Positions 15,519 to 24,617 of a DNA stretch of 46,913 bases are shown piece after piece. The position numbers were made by a program, and so were the translations under genes. The stretch is taken from assembly GCA_000434235.1 (NCBI GenBank), contig FR892008.1:1-46913 (forward strand), in the 5' to 3' direction. The notes beneath the pieces were generated by a model, which was given only the letters and a program-made list of their open reading frames with translations, did not search any database and had not been told where the DNA came from. Each line of letters opens with the position of its first letter. Within the stretch, counting starts at the first letter, position 1. The stretch comes from Alistipes sp. CAG:268. Lineage in GTDB: Bacteria > Bacteroidota > Bacteroidia > Bacteroidales > Rikenellaceae.

Positions 15519-16995
15519 CCCCGATGTGCTGACCTGCCTGGCCAATCTGAGCAACGACGAGGTGTTCACCCCTCCGGTCGTTGTCAATCGCATGCTCGAT
15601 CTACTGCCTGCGGAGTTGTGGCGCAATCCCGATGCGCGTTTCCTTGACCCCGTAAGCAAAACGGGAGTCTTCCTGCGCGAGATTGCCAAACGGTTGATGG
15701 AGGGGTTGAGCGAGCGGATTCCCGATCGGCAGCAGCGGGCCGACCACATCTTCACCCGGCAGTTGTTCGGCATTGCCATTACCGAGCTGACGGCCCTTCT
15801 GTCGCGCCGTTCGGTCTATTGCAGCAAACAGGCGAACGGGCCCTATTCGGTTTGCACGGCCTTTCACGATGCGGATGGGAATATCCGCTTCCGGTCCACG
15901 GAACACACCTGGCAGAACGGCCGATGCCGCTATTGCGGGGCAAGCCGGGAGGTCTACGACCGCGACGACACACTGGAGAGCCATGCCTACGAATTTATCC
16001 ACACCGAGAATCCCGAAACGATATTCCCCGATATGAAATTCGATGTCATTATAGGCAACCCGCCGTATCAGTTGAGCGATGGCGGAAACGGCGCCAGCGC
16101 AAGTCCGCTTTATCACAGATTCGTTCGGCAGGCGCAGAAACTCAAACCCCGTTATTTGACCATGATTATCCCCTCCCGGTGGTTCGGAGGCGGAAAAGGG
16201 CTGGACGACTTCCGCAGGGAGATGTTAAACGACAACCACATCCGGGTTCTCGTAGACTATGAAAATGCCTCCGACTGTTTCCCCGGTGTCGATATAGCCG
16301 GCGGAGTCTGTTATTTTCTGTGGGACCGGGATAACCCCGGGCTGTGCGATGTCGTCAATGTCCGGAATAACGAAACGATGCACTCCGTACGTGCGCTGAA
16401 CGAGTTCGACACCTTCATCCGTCACGACCAGGCTGCATCCATCGTCAGAAAAGTCTGCGCATTCGGTGAGCCCATGATGTCCAATATTGTATCGAGCAGT
16501 AAGCCATTTGGATTGCGTACATTTGTGCGGCCTCAGGAATCCGGAGACATTCTTCTAAGGTGGCAAAACGGAGAGGGGCCCTATCGCCGTGATGAGATTA
16601 CCGTCGGCCGGGAGTTGATTGATAAATGGAAGGTAATCACCTCCTATGTCGGCTATGACCATGCCGGCAATCCGGGCAAGGATGGGAAACGTCGGGTCTT
16701 TTCCAAAATAGACATTCTTCCGCCGGGGACCATTTGCACGGAGACCTATCTGGTCGTGGACAGCTTCGACACGGAGCAGGAGGCCAAGAATCTGGTTGCC
16801 TATATGAAAACGCTGTTCTTCCGGTTTCTGGTTGCCCAGTGCATGTACTCGCACCACATTACCAAAGAGGCCTACCGGCTGGTACCCATACAGGACTTTT
16901 CCCAGTCATGGACAGATAAAAAGCTCTATGCCAAATATGGAATCACCGACGAGGAGATAAAATTCATCGAGTCGATGGTACGGCCGATGGAATAA
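15505..16995 (+). CDS. Eco57I-like N6-adenine DNA methyltransferase
   Basis: The 496-residue protein begins with [20 protein letters not shown] and [19 protein letters not shown] (a variant SAM motif I), has a small cysteine cluster (GRCRYCG) and then the catalytic motif [10 protein letters not shown] (about residue 189), followed by [12 protein letters not shown] and a target-recognition-like C-terminal half. It should methylate adenine in a specific DNA site. Translation is coupled to the preceding gene by a 14-base overlap. With the GIY-YIG/helicase gene downstream it forms a restriction-modification-like operon. Confidence 0.85.
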   Translation: MKNYNPDVLTCLANLSNDEVFTPPVVVNRMLDLLPAELWRNPDARFLDPVSKTGVFLREIAKRLMEGLSERIPDRQQRADHIFTRQLFGIAITELTALLSRRSVYCSKQANGPYSVCTAFHDADGNIRFRSTEHTWQNGRCRYCGASREVYDRDDTLESHAYEFIHTENPETIFPDMKFDVIIGNPPYQLSDGGNGASASPLYHRFVRQAQKLKPRYLTMIIPSRWFGGGKGLDDFRREMLNDNHIRVLVDYENASDCFPGVDIAGGVCYFLWDRDNPGLCDVVNVRNNETMHSVRALNEFDTFIRHDQAASIVRKVCAFGEPMMSNIVSSSKPFGLRTFVRPQESGDILLRWQNGEGPYRRDEITVGRELIDKWKVITSYVGYDHAGNPGKDGKRRVFSKIDILPPGTICTETYLVVDSFDTEQEAKNLVAYMKTLFFRFLVAQCMYSHHITKEAYRLVPIQDFSQSWTDKKLYAKYGITDEEIKFIESMVRPME

Positions 16996-17084
16996 AGTTC
17001 AATAAAGTATTTTGTCGATAACTTAAAAGTTAAAAAATTGGAATGCTGTCGGCGTCTTTTTATTTTCGCGAAAAATACATCATT

Positions 17085-17729
17085 ATGAAAGAATATAATG
17101 AAATAGAAAAGGCTGTAATTAAAGCCTTAATTGACGCAAGACGCCAAAAGAATACTAAAAATCTGTGTGCTTCCAGACTTATTATTGACATCATGGATGT
17201 CAATAAGTGTTTTGCAGTAGAATGGGATACCACAGCATCGAAAGAGAATGTGACTTTCTATTGTCAGGGCTATGATGTCCCTAAAAGTATCGTTCTATAT
17301 GGTTTGGAGATTATCTCTTTCTTAAAGTATTTGGAGAATAATGAGTATATCATAATGAGTCATCTTACGAATACTCATAAGAAAGCAATATATGATAGTA
17401 AAAAGTATATGTATAAGTTTGGTTATTATTGGGGGAATATGCAAAATAATCAATGGGCGTATATGGTAGGTTGTAAACATACCTTGCATACTGATTCAGC
17501 ATTGCTTTTTGATGAATACGCCAATACCATGATATACCCAACCAACAAACTTGAACTATTTTATAAACGAGGATTTAGAACTCGGGATGATATTAGATTT
17601 CAGAAGCAACAATGTGCTACATGGATAGGCATTCTGATTACTATTCTCGCGAGTTTGAATATAACTGACGTAGCAACTTATTTTCATTTGATTGTAAGTA
17701 AATTATCATCATTGATACGAACTGACTGA
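17085..17729 (+). CDS. AT-rich protein of unknown function with a C-terminal hydrophobic segment
   Basis: The 214-residue product has no family I recognise. It starts MKEYNEIEKAVIKALIDAR, contains several aromatic clusters (KYMYKFGYYWGNM), and ends with a hydrophobic stretch (WIGILITILASLNI) that may be a membrane segment. The start at 17085 was chosen over 17043 because the intervening bases look like leader, with a near-consensus TATTTTCG. Its AT content is far above its neighbours, so it was probably inserted into the operon separately. It lies between the methyltransferase and the helicase-nuclease. Confidence 0.65.
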   Translation: MKEYNEIEKAVIKALIDARRQKNTKNLCASRLIIDIMDVNKCFAVEWDTTASKENVTFYCQGYDVPKSIVLYGLEIISFLKYLENNEYIIMSHLTNTHKKAIYDSKKYMYKFGYYWGNMQNNQWAYMVGCKHTLHTDSALLFDEYANTMIYPTNKLELFYKRGFRTRDDIRFQKQQCATWIGILITILASLNITDVATYFHLIVSKLSSLIRTD

Positions 17730-17751
17730 TTAAGATTAAATTACTCAATTA

Positions 17752-20292
17752 ATGTCTACACCCTTTTTCCCCACCCGCCCGGCGGCGCATCCGACCATCT
17801 ATGCCTACGAAGATACCCACCCGCAATACCGTGGGCTGCTGAAGGTCGGATACACCTCCGTCGATGTGCAGCATCGCGTGGCACAGCAATATCCGACGCT
17901 GCGGCCCGGAGCGCGCCCCTACCGCATTGTCTTCGAGGAGTCGGCCATGCGTGGCGACGGAACCTCGTTTACCGATCGCGAGGTACACCGCGTGTTGCGT
18001 CGAATGGGAGTGGAGAATCCCGAGGGAGAGTGGTTCCGTTGTACGGTTCGCGAGGTCCGGGCGGCGGTACGCTCCGTGCGGGAGCGGCGCGAAGTCGAAT
18101 TTCAACGCACGGAGCATTTTGCCATGCGCCCCGAGCAGGAGGCTGCCGTGGAGAAGACCTGCGAATATTTCCGTGCCTGCCGTGCCGACAACAACCGCAC
18201 GCCGCATTTCCTCTGGAACTGCAAGATGCGCTTCGGCAAGACCTTCGCAGCCTACCAGCTGGCGCGCCGCATGGGATGGAAACGGCTGCTGGTTCTAACC
18301 TTCAAACCCGCCGTGCAGAGTGCCTGGGAAGAGGACCTGCGCACGCATGTCGATTTCGAAGGGTGGCAGTTCCTGTCGCGCAATTCGGAACTGAACTACG
18401 AAACGGCCGACCACAACCGCCCGATTGTCTGCTTCGGGTCGTTTCAGGATTTTCTCGGACGCAGCAAGTCGGGTGGCATCAAGCTAAAGAACGAATGGGT
18501 ACATGCCATCAACTGGGATTGTGTGATTCTCGACGAATATCACTACGGTGCCTGGCGCGACCATGCCAAGGATCTCTTCGAGAACGAAGACCGCCGCGAG
18601 CAGGCCTTTGCCGAAGGGGAAGGCCGCGATTGGTTTGACGAGGAGGCGATGCCCATCACCACGGGAGCCTATCTCTATCTGTCGGGGACACCGTTTCGGG
18701 CCATCAGTTCGGGAGAGTTCATCGAGGAGCAGGTTTACAACTGGACCTACTCGGACGAGCAACGCGCCAAGGCGTCGTGGAACGATGCCGACGGGCCGAA
18801 CCCCTACGCCGCCCTGCCGCGCATGGTGATGATGACCTATCAACTGCCCGACGAATTGCGGCAGGTTGCCATCGACGGCGAGTTCGACGAATTCGACCTC
18901 AATCTCTTCTTTCGGGCAGAAGGCAATGGTGACGACGCCCGGTTCGTCTTCAAGAATGAGGTACAGAAGTGGCTGGAACTGATCCGCGGCGCCTATGTCG
19001 AAAATATTGTTTCCGATTTGAAGCTGGGGCATTCACGGCCTCCGATGCCCTTCTCTCACGCCCCACTGCTCTCGGTGTTGACACACACGTTCTGGTTCCT
19101 CCCATCGGTGGCGTCGTGTTACGCCATGCGGAATTTGCTTACCGAGCGTCAGAACCGCTTCTATCAGGATTATCGGGTGGTCGTAGCTGCAGGAAGCAGT
19201 GCCGGGATCGGTGTCGATGCGCTGGCTCCTGTGCTGAAGGCCATGGGCAATCCGTTGGAGACGAAGACCATCACGCTGTCGTGCGGCAAACTGACGACGG
19301 GTGTGTCGGTGAAGCCCTGGTCGGGTATCTTCATGCTGCGCAACTCATCAAGCCCCGAAACCTATTTCCAGGCGGCCTTTCGCGTGCAGACACCCTGGAC
19401 GGTATGCAATGCCGACGGCGTTTCGCCCAACCGGATGGATATTCTGAAGCAGGAGTGTTATGTATTCGATTTCGCTCCCAACCGGGCATTGCGGCAGATT
19501 GCCGATTACAGCTGCCGGCTGAATGTCGAGGAGAACAATCCCGAACGCAAGGTCGAGGAGTTTATCTCGTTCCTTCCGGTGCTGGCCTACGACGGCAGTT
19601 CAATGAAGCAGATCGATGCCGCCGGGATTCTCGACATCGCCATGAGCGGAACGACGGCGACTCTGCTGGCCCGTCGCTGGGAGAGTGCCCTGCTGGTCAA
19701 TGTCGACAATGCAACGCTGCGGCGACTGATGGGGAATGCCGGGGCACTGGCTGGGCTGGCGGGGCACGAGGGGATGGCTGCGCTGACGCGCATCGAGGGA
19801 TTCCGCAACCTGAATCAGGACATCGAGACAATCATCAACAAATCAGAGGCGGTCAAGAAGGCGCGAAAGGAGACCCCGGATGAGGCAATGACCCCGCAGA
19901 AGAAACGGGAATTGACCGAGGAAGAAAAGGAGTACAAGAGCCTGCGGAAGCAGATTCAAGAGAAACTGATCAAATTCGCTACGCGCGTACCGATATTCAT
20001 GTACCTGACGGATTTCCGCGAGCGAAGCCTCTATGATGTCATCACGCAACTGGAACCCGGATTGTTCAAGAAGGTAACGGGACTGTCTGTCTCAGACTTC
20101 GAGTTGCTTGTGTCACTCGACGTCTTCAATTCGGCGCTGATGAATGATGCCATCTATAAGTTCAAGCGTTACGAGGACGCTTCGCTCGAGTATATCGGCA
20201 TCAACAAACGCCCGGACGAGGAGATCGGTTTGTTCGACACCGTGCTTCCATCGACAGAGTATAAGAGAACCCAGAAGTATGGAAGGTCATAG
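17752..20292 (+). CDS. GIY-YIG-like nuclease fused to a DEAD/DEAH helicase, restriction-like
   Basis: The 846-residue protein begins with a GIY-YIG/T5orf172-type domain (residues 13-100: PTIYAYED, GLLKVGYTS, EVHRVLRRMG, EGEWFRC). A superfamily 2 helicase core follows, with Walker A-like KMRFGKTFAA (about 157), DEYH (about 261), YLSGTPFR (motif III) and later GKLTTGVSVKPWSG and FQAAFRVQTPW (motifs V and VI). The C-terminal 250 residues contain a coiled-coil (KKRELTEEEKEYKSLRKQIQ). This fits an ATP-driven restriction endonuclease working with the two methyltransferase genes. The exact R-M type is not clear. Confidence 0.8.
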   Translation: MSTPFFPTRPAAHPTIYAYEDTHPQYRGLLKVGYTSVDVQHRVAQQYPTLRPGARPYRIVFEESAMRGDGTSFTDREVHRVLRRMGVENPEGEWFRCTVREVRAAVRSVRERREVEFQRTEHFAMRPEQEAAVEKTCEYFRACRADNNRTPHFLWNCKMRFGKTFAAYQLARRMGWKRLLVLTFKPAVQSAWEEDLRTHVDFEGWQFLSRNSELNYETADHNRPIVCFGSFQDFLGRSKSGGIKLKNEWVHAINWDCVILDEYHYGAWRDHAKDLFENEDRREQAFAEGEGRDWFDEEAMPITTGAYLYLSGTPFRAISSGEFIEEQVYNWTYSDEQRAKASWNDADGPNPYAALPRMVMMTYQLPDELRQVAIDGEFDEFDLNLFFRAEGNGDDARFVFKNEVQKWLELIRGAYVENIVSDLKLGHSRPPMPFSHAPLLSVLTHTFWFLPSVASCYAMRNLLTERQNRFYQDYRVVVAAGSSAGIGVDALAPVLKAMGNPLETKTITLSCGKLTTGVSVKPWSGIFMLRNSSSPETYFQAAFRVQTPWTVCNADGVSPNRMDILKQECYVFDFAPNRALRQIADYSCRLNVEENNPERKVEEFISFLPVLAYDGSSMKQIDAAGILDIAMSGTTATLLARRWESALLVNVDNATLRRLMGNAGALAGLAGHEGMAALTRIEGFRNLNQDIETIINKSEAVKKARKETPDEAMTPQKKRELTEEEKEYKSLRKQIQEKLIKFATRVPIFMYLTDFRERSLYDVITQLEPGLFKKVTGLSVSDFELLVSLDVFNSALMNDAIYKFKRYEDASLEYIGINKRPDEEIGLFDTVLPSTEYKRTQKYGRS

Positions 20293-20658
20293 TATTCCAA
20301 CCAAAGCTCCATAAGGACGTACAAAAGTTGAAGACTTTCAGTAATAAATGGCAGCAGGAGCGAATTTCAAGACGTTTTTGTGATTTGTAGATATATTGTC
20401 GATAATTTGGGTGTTAAATATTTGGGATTTAAAATGCCCGTTAGCACCTTTGTCTCGAACCCCTAAAGAAAGGAGGTAAAATGTAATAGAGATAAAAATA
20501 GACATAAAAAAGGACGAAGCGGTCAACCACCTGTCCTTTTAGGAAATAACAAAAACCTTGGCAGGAATCCTTGTTATTTTCGTCACAAATATAGTATTCT
20601 ATTTTGTGTTTTTTTGTGGTTGGCCATATCATTTTTATTTATTAAAATAAAAATAATT
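20293..20658. other. AT-rich intergenic region with an SD-like site and two hairpins
   Basis: No gene is evident. A strong AAGGAGGT (about 20471-20478) precedes ATG immediately followed by TAA TAG. Two hairpins follow: AAAAGGAC/GTCCTTTT (20508-20515 with 20533-20540) and AAATAACAA/TTGTTATTT (20544-20552 with 20571-20579). They may be terminators of a small transcript or part of the leader of the gene at 20659. Confidence 0.4.
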
Positions 20659-21354
20659 ATGGAACCTATTAAAAACGTAGAACTCCATGTAGGAATTCCT
20701 ACAATCTCCATCAACCAGATGGCGGAATTTGTAGCCGCTTCAGAACGCGGCAAGAAAGCAATTGTTCGTAAGCAAAAGCATCCTTCGACATTTCGAGTTG
20801 CTCGGTATGCAACAGCTCGCGCATCATTTAAGAACTATTGCAAGAACGATTTTGATGAAGCTATCCTCCTTCAAGGATTGGAGAAACTTCAAAACAAGGC
20901 ACCTGTATCGCAATGGGCTGCCAGCGAAAAGAGTTGTTCTATCCAAGCGATTCGAGGGTTTATGCAAAGTCACTTCCCGGAACGATTCGGTCGAATCAAA
21001 TGCTCGTTCTTCACGCCTCGTGAAAAACAGATTAGGTTTGGAGAACTTACCCTTGTGGTAGCTCCGGATTTAATTTTCCGCTGGGAAGAGGATGGGACCC
21101 GTTATATCGGATGCCTGAAACTTCGGATCAAAAAGAAGGCTGCCGAGTTCGGAGTGTACCGACGTATCGCATCTTTGCTGGCTCATTATTTAAAATGCAT
21201 TGCCGCTGACGATGAAGTTGTAGTGAATAATTTTTGTCTGTGCTACAACGCCATGGATGGAAACATTATTCCGGCACCAAGAGACCTTCAATCGGATATG
21301 GAAGATCTTCGAATTGCCAGTGAACAGATTGTTGAACTTTGGAACGTTGCCTAA
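20659..21354 (+). CDS. Uncharacterised protein paired with a DUF2188 protein
   Basis: The 231-residue protein is not one I recognise. It is mostly alpha/beta with a basic N-terminal half (RGKKAIVRKQKHPSTFRVAR) and a central strand-rich core (GELTLVVAPDLIFRWEEDG, YIGCLKLRIKKK). The pattern D-x(n)-K-L-R-I-K-K is compatible with a decayed nuclease core, but this is weak. It is followed after 1 base by the start of a small DUF2188 gene and then a strong terminator, so the two form a self-contained cassette. Its start at 20659 was taken as the first ATG after a run of A/T leader. Confidence 0.6.
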   Translation: MEPIKNVELHVGIPTISINQMAEFVAASERGKKAIVRKQKHPSTFRVARYATARASFKNYCKNDFDEAILLQGLEKLQNKAPVSQWAASEKSCSIQAIRGFMQSHFPERFGRIKCSFFTPREKQIRFGELTLVVAPDLIFRWEEDGTRYIGCLKLRIKKKAAEFGVYRRIASLLAHYLKCIAADDEVVVNNFCLCYNAMDGNIIPAPRDLQSDMEDLRIASEQIVELWNVA

Positions 21355-21355
21355 A

Positions 21356-21577
21356 ATGGGAAAGAACCAACATGTTGTACCTCATGACGGCCAATGGGCC
21401 GTCAGAGGAGAAGGTAATCAACGAGTAACTGTAATTACTCGTACTCAACAAGAGGCAATTGAGATAGCCCGCGAAATCGCTCGCAACCAAAGGTCTGAAT
21501 TACTGATTCACCGACCCAATGGCCAAATACGAGATCGCGATAGCTATGGGAACGATCCTTATCCACCCGAAGGATAA
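21356..21577 (+). CDS. DUF2188 small protein
   Basis: The 73-residue product has the DUF2188 pattern: HVVPHDGQWAVRGEGNQR, then TQQEAIEIAREIARNQ and LLIHRPNGQIRDRDSYGNDP. Members are small proteins that fold as a compact alpha/beta unit and are often found in two-gene cassettes on mobile DNA. The ATG is 2 bases after the preceding stop, implying translational coupling. A role as partner or antidote of the upstream protein is an inference. Confidence 0.8.
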   Translation: MGKNQHVVPHDGQWAVRGEGNQRVTVITRTQQEAIEIAREIARNQRSELLIHRPNGQIRDRDSYGNDPYPPEG

Positions 21578-21586
21578 AAAACGTCA

Positions 21587-21622
21587 AGAAAGGAGGATGA
21601 TCGAATCATCCTCCTTTCTTAT
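21587..21622 (+). terminator. Terminator of the DUF2188 cassette
   Basis: A perfect 16-bp stem (AAGAAAGGAGGATGAT with its complement 21605-21620) around a 2-base loop ends in TT. It closes the two-gene unit. Confidence 0.85.
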
Positions 21623-21739
21623 TGAATTTATTCGAATGTCATTTATCTGCCAAATACCTGTAATATGTATTTAGGTTAAGCGAGTTAGCCTACGTTAACT
21701 TTAATTAGTAAGTCTTCTATTACATCCTTTAATTTTGTT

Positions 21740-21747
21740 TATATTTG
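21740..21747 (+). promoter_or_regulatory. -7 element before the GHKL-nuclease gene
   Basis: TATATTTG matches TAnnTTTG. It predicts a leader of about 85 bases to the ATG at 21837, so the gene is an independent unit. Confidence 0.6.
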
Positions 21748-21836
21748 TATATAGAATCGGAACATTAGCTATAGTTGACTACTAATCGAAGAATTGGTTG
21801 CTTTATTTGTTGATTGTAAAGAAAATACGCATTGTT

Positions 21837-23801
21837 ATGGAGCAAAAATCAGATGTTCAATATAGGGCAGAGAAAGAGTACAAGAATAGTCGAGAGAAAT
21901 TTTTTCTATTATTAAGGGAAATAATCTCAAATTCCATACATGCCGTTATTATTCGGCAAAGCAAAGAAGCCAATTTTATTCCAAAATTGGATTTAAATAT
22001 CATGTTTGACGATATCCAGTGTAAGATTGAACTAATGGATAACGGAGAGGGCTTTACCCAAAAAAACCGCCAATATTTTGAGGAACTTGATAAAAAGAAT
22101 GTAGAAAAGGAACAATTTAGATTTCATCCATTAGGTCAAGGACGGTTAGCTATTGTTTATTTTGCAGACTCATCTGAATATGAAACTGTATATAAAGATG
22201 AAGATGGTATGTACCATAAGCGTATAATTCCATATCCCAAAACATCCGAAGGCCTTTTTAGTATAGAAGATTTTGAGGAAGAAGTTCCTCTTGAAACAGA
22301 TACATATACTAAATTAACTATATCAATAAATAAGCCCAATACATTAGGCCGAGCTAAAACATTCTTTAGAAATTATCCTAATATTGATTTATTTAAACAA
22401 TGGTTTATTGAAACCTTCTTTCCGTTTATTATAAACAATGACAAGCTTGTGGTGAATATTATTCTCAACGGAGAGAATGCTATAATAAAAAAAGAAAACA
22501 TTAAAACTGAAACAGAGAATACTTCCTTTGATTTAGTGTTTAATGATAGTAAGAAGGTTTTTACTTTATGGCTTATTAAAAAAAATGTGCAAATGCATGG
22601 GGATAATCCTATAACGTGTTTTGCTAGAAATTTAAGAGCAGATTTGTCTAATGGAAAGTTAAGCTACTCTATTGATAATGATAATGGGTTCTTATTATAT
22701 TTAACATCGGAATATTTTGATGAATATGTAGATACAAAGGGCGAAAAAATAGAGGTCTCTTGTAGTGATATTTCTGAAATAAGTAAGAAGATCAATCAAA
22801 TATTAGATGCAAAGTTTAAAACTGTCATTGAGAGAAATCAGAAAGAATCGACGGCTAATCTCAAAAAATTTAAGAAAAAGTATCCTTCTCTTGAGGCCTT
22901 TATTAAGGATGTAAATGTAGTAGGAGATAAGAATATTGTCAGTGAGAAGGATATGGTTCAATCTGCTTTAAGTGAAAAAAGTAGAATAGAAAAAAATTTT
23001 TGGAACCAAATTGATAAGGATCCATTGAATGATGAGGATGGTCATTTTAGTGAATCTGAAGACTGTCAGAAGTTGTTAAATTCTAGTTTGCATATTTATG
23101 TTAAACATCGCGAAAACGTATTAAAACAACTGCATGCTTTAATTCAAAAGTTTGATGAACAGGGTGAAAATAAGCCTGAATTGGAAAGTCGGGTTCATGA
23201 ACTTTTTATTAAAAGAGGCGAAATCTTAAGTGATTCTTCCAATGTAAATCATTTACATAACCTTTGGATTTTAGACGATAAGTTTACGACTTTCTCAAAC
23301 AATTTTAAAGCTAAAAGTACAAAATCTGGGCAACCATTATCTGATGTATATATATGGGCAGATGACCCAGAGAAAACAAAACAGATTTTAATTTTGGAAT
23401 TAAAATCGACTACAAGAGCTCATAATGCCGGAAACCATAATGAGGGAATGATTGCCCAAGTTAAAAGGTATGCTCGAGATTTCTTTATGAAACCAGAGAC
23501 GGTGCTGAATTGGAGTGTAAATACGTCCTTAATACAATATACTGGAATTATTCTAGCCCGGAAATCTGATATAAATAAAGAATTAACATCTAATAGTTTT
23601 AGTGGTGGATATAAGCCTATTCCATTCCTTTCAAATTCATATTATTACGATGATAATTTTTCTAGAGATGATAATCCCCGGAATAAAATAGATATTAGGA
23701 TAGAATTATATTCTTTCGAAGATATTTATGAACTTGCATCAAGTCGAAACGATGTGTTCTTTAGGTTGCTAAAGAATGAATTTAATACTGAAAAAATTTG
23801 A
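21837..23801 (+). CDS. GHKL (Hsp90-like) ATPase fused to a PD-(D/E)XK-like nuclease
   Basis: The 654-residue protein starts with a GHKL ATPase: N-box REIISNSIHAVI (about residue 27), G1 box MDNGEGF (about 66), and a G2-like HPLGQGRLAIVYFADSS (about 97). A long helical middle follows. The C-terminal part has DVYIWADD (about 502) and ILILELKST (about 518), the D-x(n)-E-x-K arrangement of restriction-like nucleases, then QVKRYARDFF. It has its own promoter and no partner gene. The gene is very AT-rich against its GC-rich surroundings, which points to recent transfer. The architecture suggests an ATP-gated nuclease in phage defence; this is an inference. Confidence 0.75.
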   Translation: MEQKSDVQYRAEKEYKNSREKFFLLLREIISNSIHAVIIRQSKEANFIPKLDLNIMFDDIQCKIELMDNGEGFTQKNRQYFEELDKKNVEKEQFRFHPLGQGRLAIVYFADSSEYETVYKDEDGMYHKRIIPYPKTSEGLFSIEDFEEEVPLETDTYTKLTISINKPNTLGRAKTFFRNYPNIDLFKQWFIETFFPFIINNDKLVVNIILNGENAIIKKENIKTETENTSFDLVFNDSKKVFTLWLIKKNVQMHGDNPITCFARNLRADLSNGKLSYSIDNDNGFLLYLTSEYFDEYVDTKGEKIEVSCSDISEISKKINQILDAKFKTVIERNQKESTANLKKFKKKYPSLEAFIKDVNVVGDKNIVSEKDMVQSALSEKSRIEKNFWNQIDKDPLNDEDGHFSESEDCQKLLNSSLHIYVKHRENVLKQLHALIQKFDEQGENKPELESRVHELFIKRGEILSDSSNVNHLHNLWILDDKFTTFSNNFKAKSTKSGQPLSDVYIWADDPEKTKQILILELKSTTRAHNAGNHNEGMIAQVKRYARDFFMKPETVLNWSVNTSLIQYTGIILARKSDINKELTSNSFSGGYKPIPFLSNSYYYDDNFSRDDNPRNKIDIRIELYSFEDIYELASSRNDVFFRLLKNEFNTEKI

Positions 23802-23839
23802 AGCGAATCTAATTATTCAGTAGCTTTAATTTACTCTTC

Positions 23840-23968
23840 GCCCTTCCCGATTGGTAGCGACAAGCCAAAGCCGCCGGATGGACTTTGCGCAAGGTTTGCC
23901 TGTGGCAACTCGTTCTGACCTTGCGTTGTCCGTCCGGCGGCTTATCTTTGCGTCAGAAAGGGAAGGGC
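23840..23968. ncRNA. Structured element B after the mob operon of the tRNA-Leu element
   Basis: A perfect 9-bp closing stem (23840-23848 with 23960-23968) encloses a long hairpin (23868-23894 with 23919-23943) closed by GCAAGG/CCTTGC. Conserved blocks shared with element A at 8330-8464 are TAGCGACAAGCC (23855-23866) and ATCTTTGCG (23944-23952). The stems differ in sequence between copies but stay paired. On the minus strand it starts at the stop codon of the mob accessory gene. The function is unknown. Confidence 0.6.
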
Positions 23969-24597
23969 TACTTGTTTTTAAGTTTGGCAGCATCGCGTTT
24001 GAGTTGCTCGGCCTCCTGGGCTTTCAGCCGCGCCTGCTCGTCGAGAGCCGCCCTTCTGCGTACCAGCCGTTCGTACTCCTCGACATCCCTCCGCATTGAA
24101 TCGATACGCCGCTGATCCCGCTCAGTCTCGAACAGCTCCTCCAACTCCGACAGCCGTTTCGGCGACGCCTCGCCCTTCATCAGCACATAGCGATACTTCA
24201 GATCGTTGTCATACCGGCCTCGGTCGAGCCGCCACTCCAGGTAGAGTCCGACAGACTGCACGACGATCACGACAAACATCGACATGAAGAGCCAAAAGTT
24301 GCGGGTTGCGTCGAGGGAGAGCGCGAAGCGGTGCAGCACCATCCACGGCGGCAACTCCTCGGGAATCTCCATCTCGGCCACTTTTTCTTCCATCTCCGAA
24401 ATCTGCGCTCCGAGGTCTTCGCTAATCTGCTCCTGCCGCTCGGAGATTGTTTGAAGCAACCGCTTGATTGCGTCCGTATCAACGGGCTCTGCCGACTGTG
24501 ATCGAACCTCGGCCAACTCCGTGCGGAGCGTTTTGATAAGGGTCTCCTTCAACTCCTCATACATCTCGAAGGAGAGCTCCAGGGTGTTCTCTTTCAT
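23968..24597 (-). CDS. Mobilization accessory protein with coiled coils and a membrane segment
   Basis: The 209-residue protein has an N-terminal helical region (TLRTELAEVRSQ, SERQEQISEDLGAQISEMEE), a hydrophobic segment FWLFMSMFVVIVVQSVGLYL (about residues 100-120) and a C-terminal coiled coil (RRRAALDEQARLKAQEAEQL). It follows the relaxase by 20 bases on the same strand. A decayed copy of the same gene occurs at 38575-39000, also next to mob remnants, so it is a standard part of this mob module. It may anchor the relaxosome to the membrane. I know no assigned function. Confidence 0.72.
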   Translation of the reverse strand: MKENTLELSFEMYEELKETLIKTLRTELAEVRSQSAEPVDTDAIKRLLQTISERQEQISEDLGAQISEMEEKVAEMEIPEELPPWMVLHRFALSLDATRNFWLFMSMFVVIVVQSVGLYLEWRLDRGRYDNDLKYRYVLMKGEASPKRLSELEELFETERDQRRIDSMRRDVEEYERLVRRRAALDEQARLKAQEAEQLKRDAAKLKNK

Positions 24598-24617
24598 CTT
24601 TTCGTATTTTAGGTTTG

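Noticed and set aside
23943..23950. TATCTTTG inside structured element B as a promoter
   Set aside because: It matches the -7 consensus, but in copy A the same place reads GATCTTTG, so the TA is not conserved; the shared ATCTTTGCG is better explained by the structured element.
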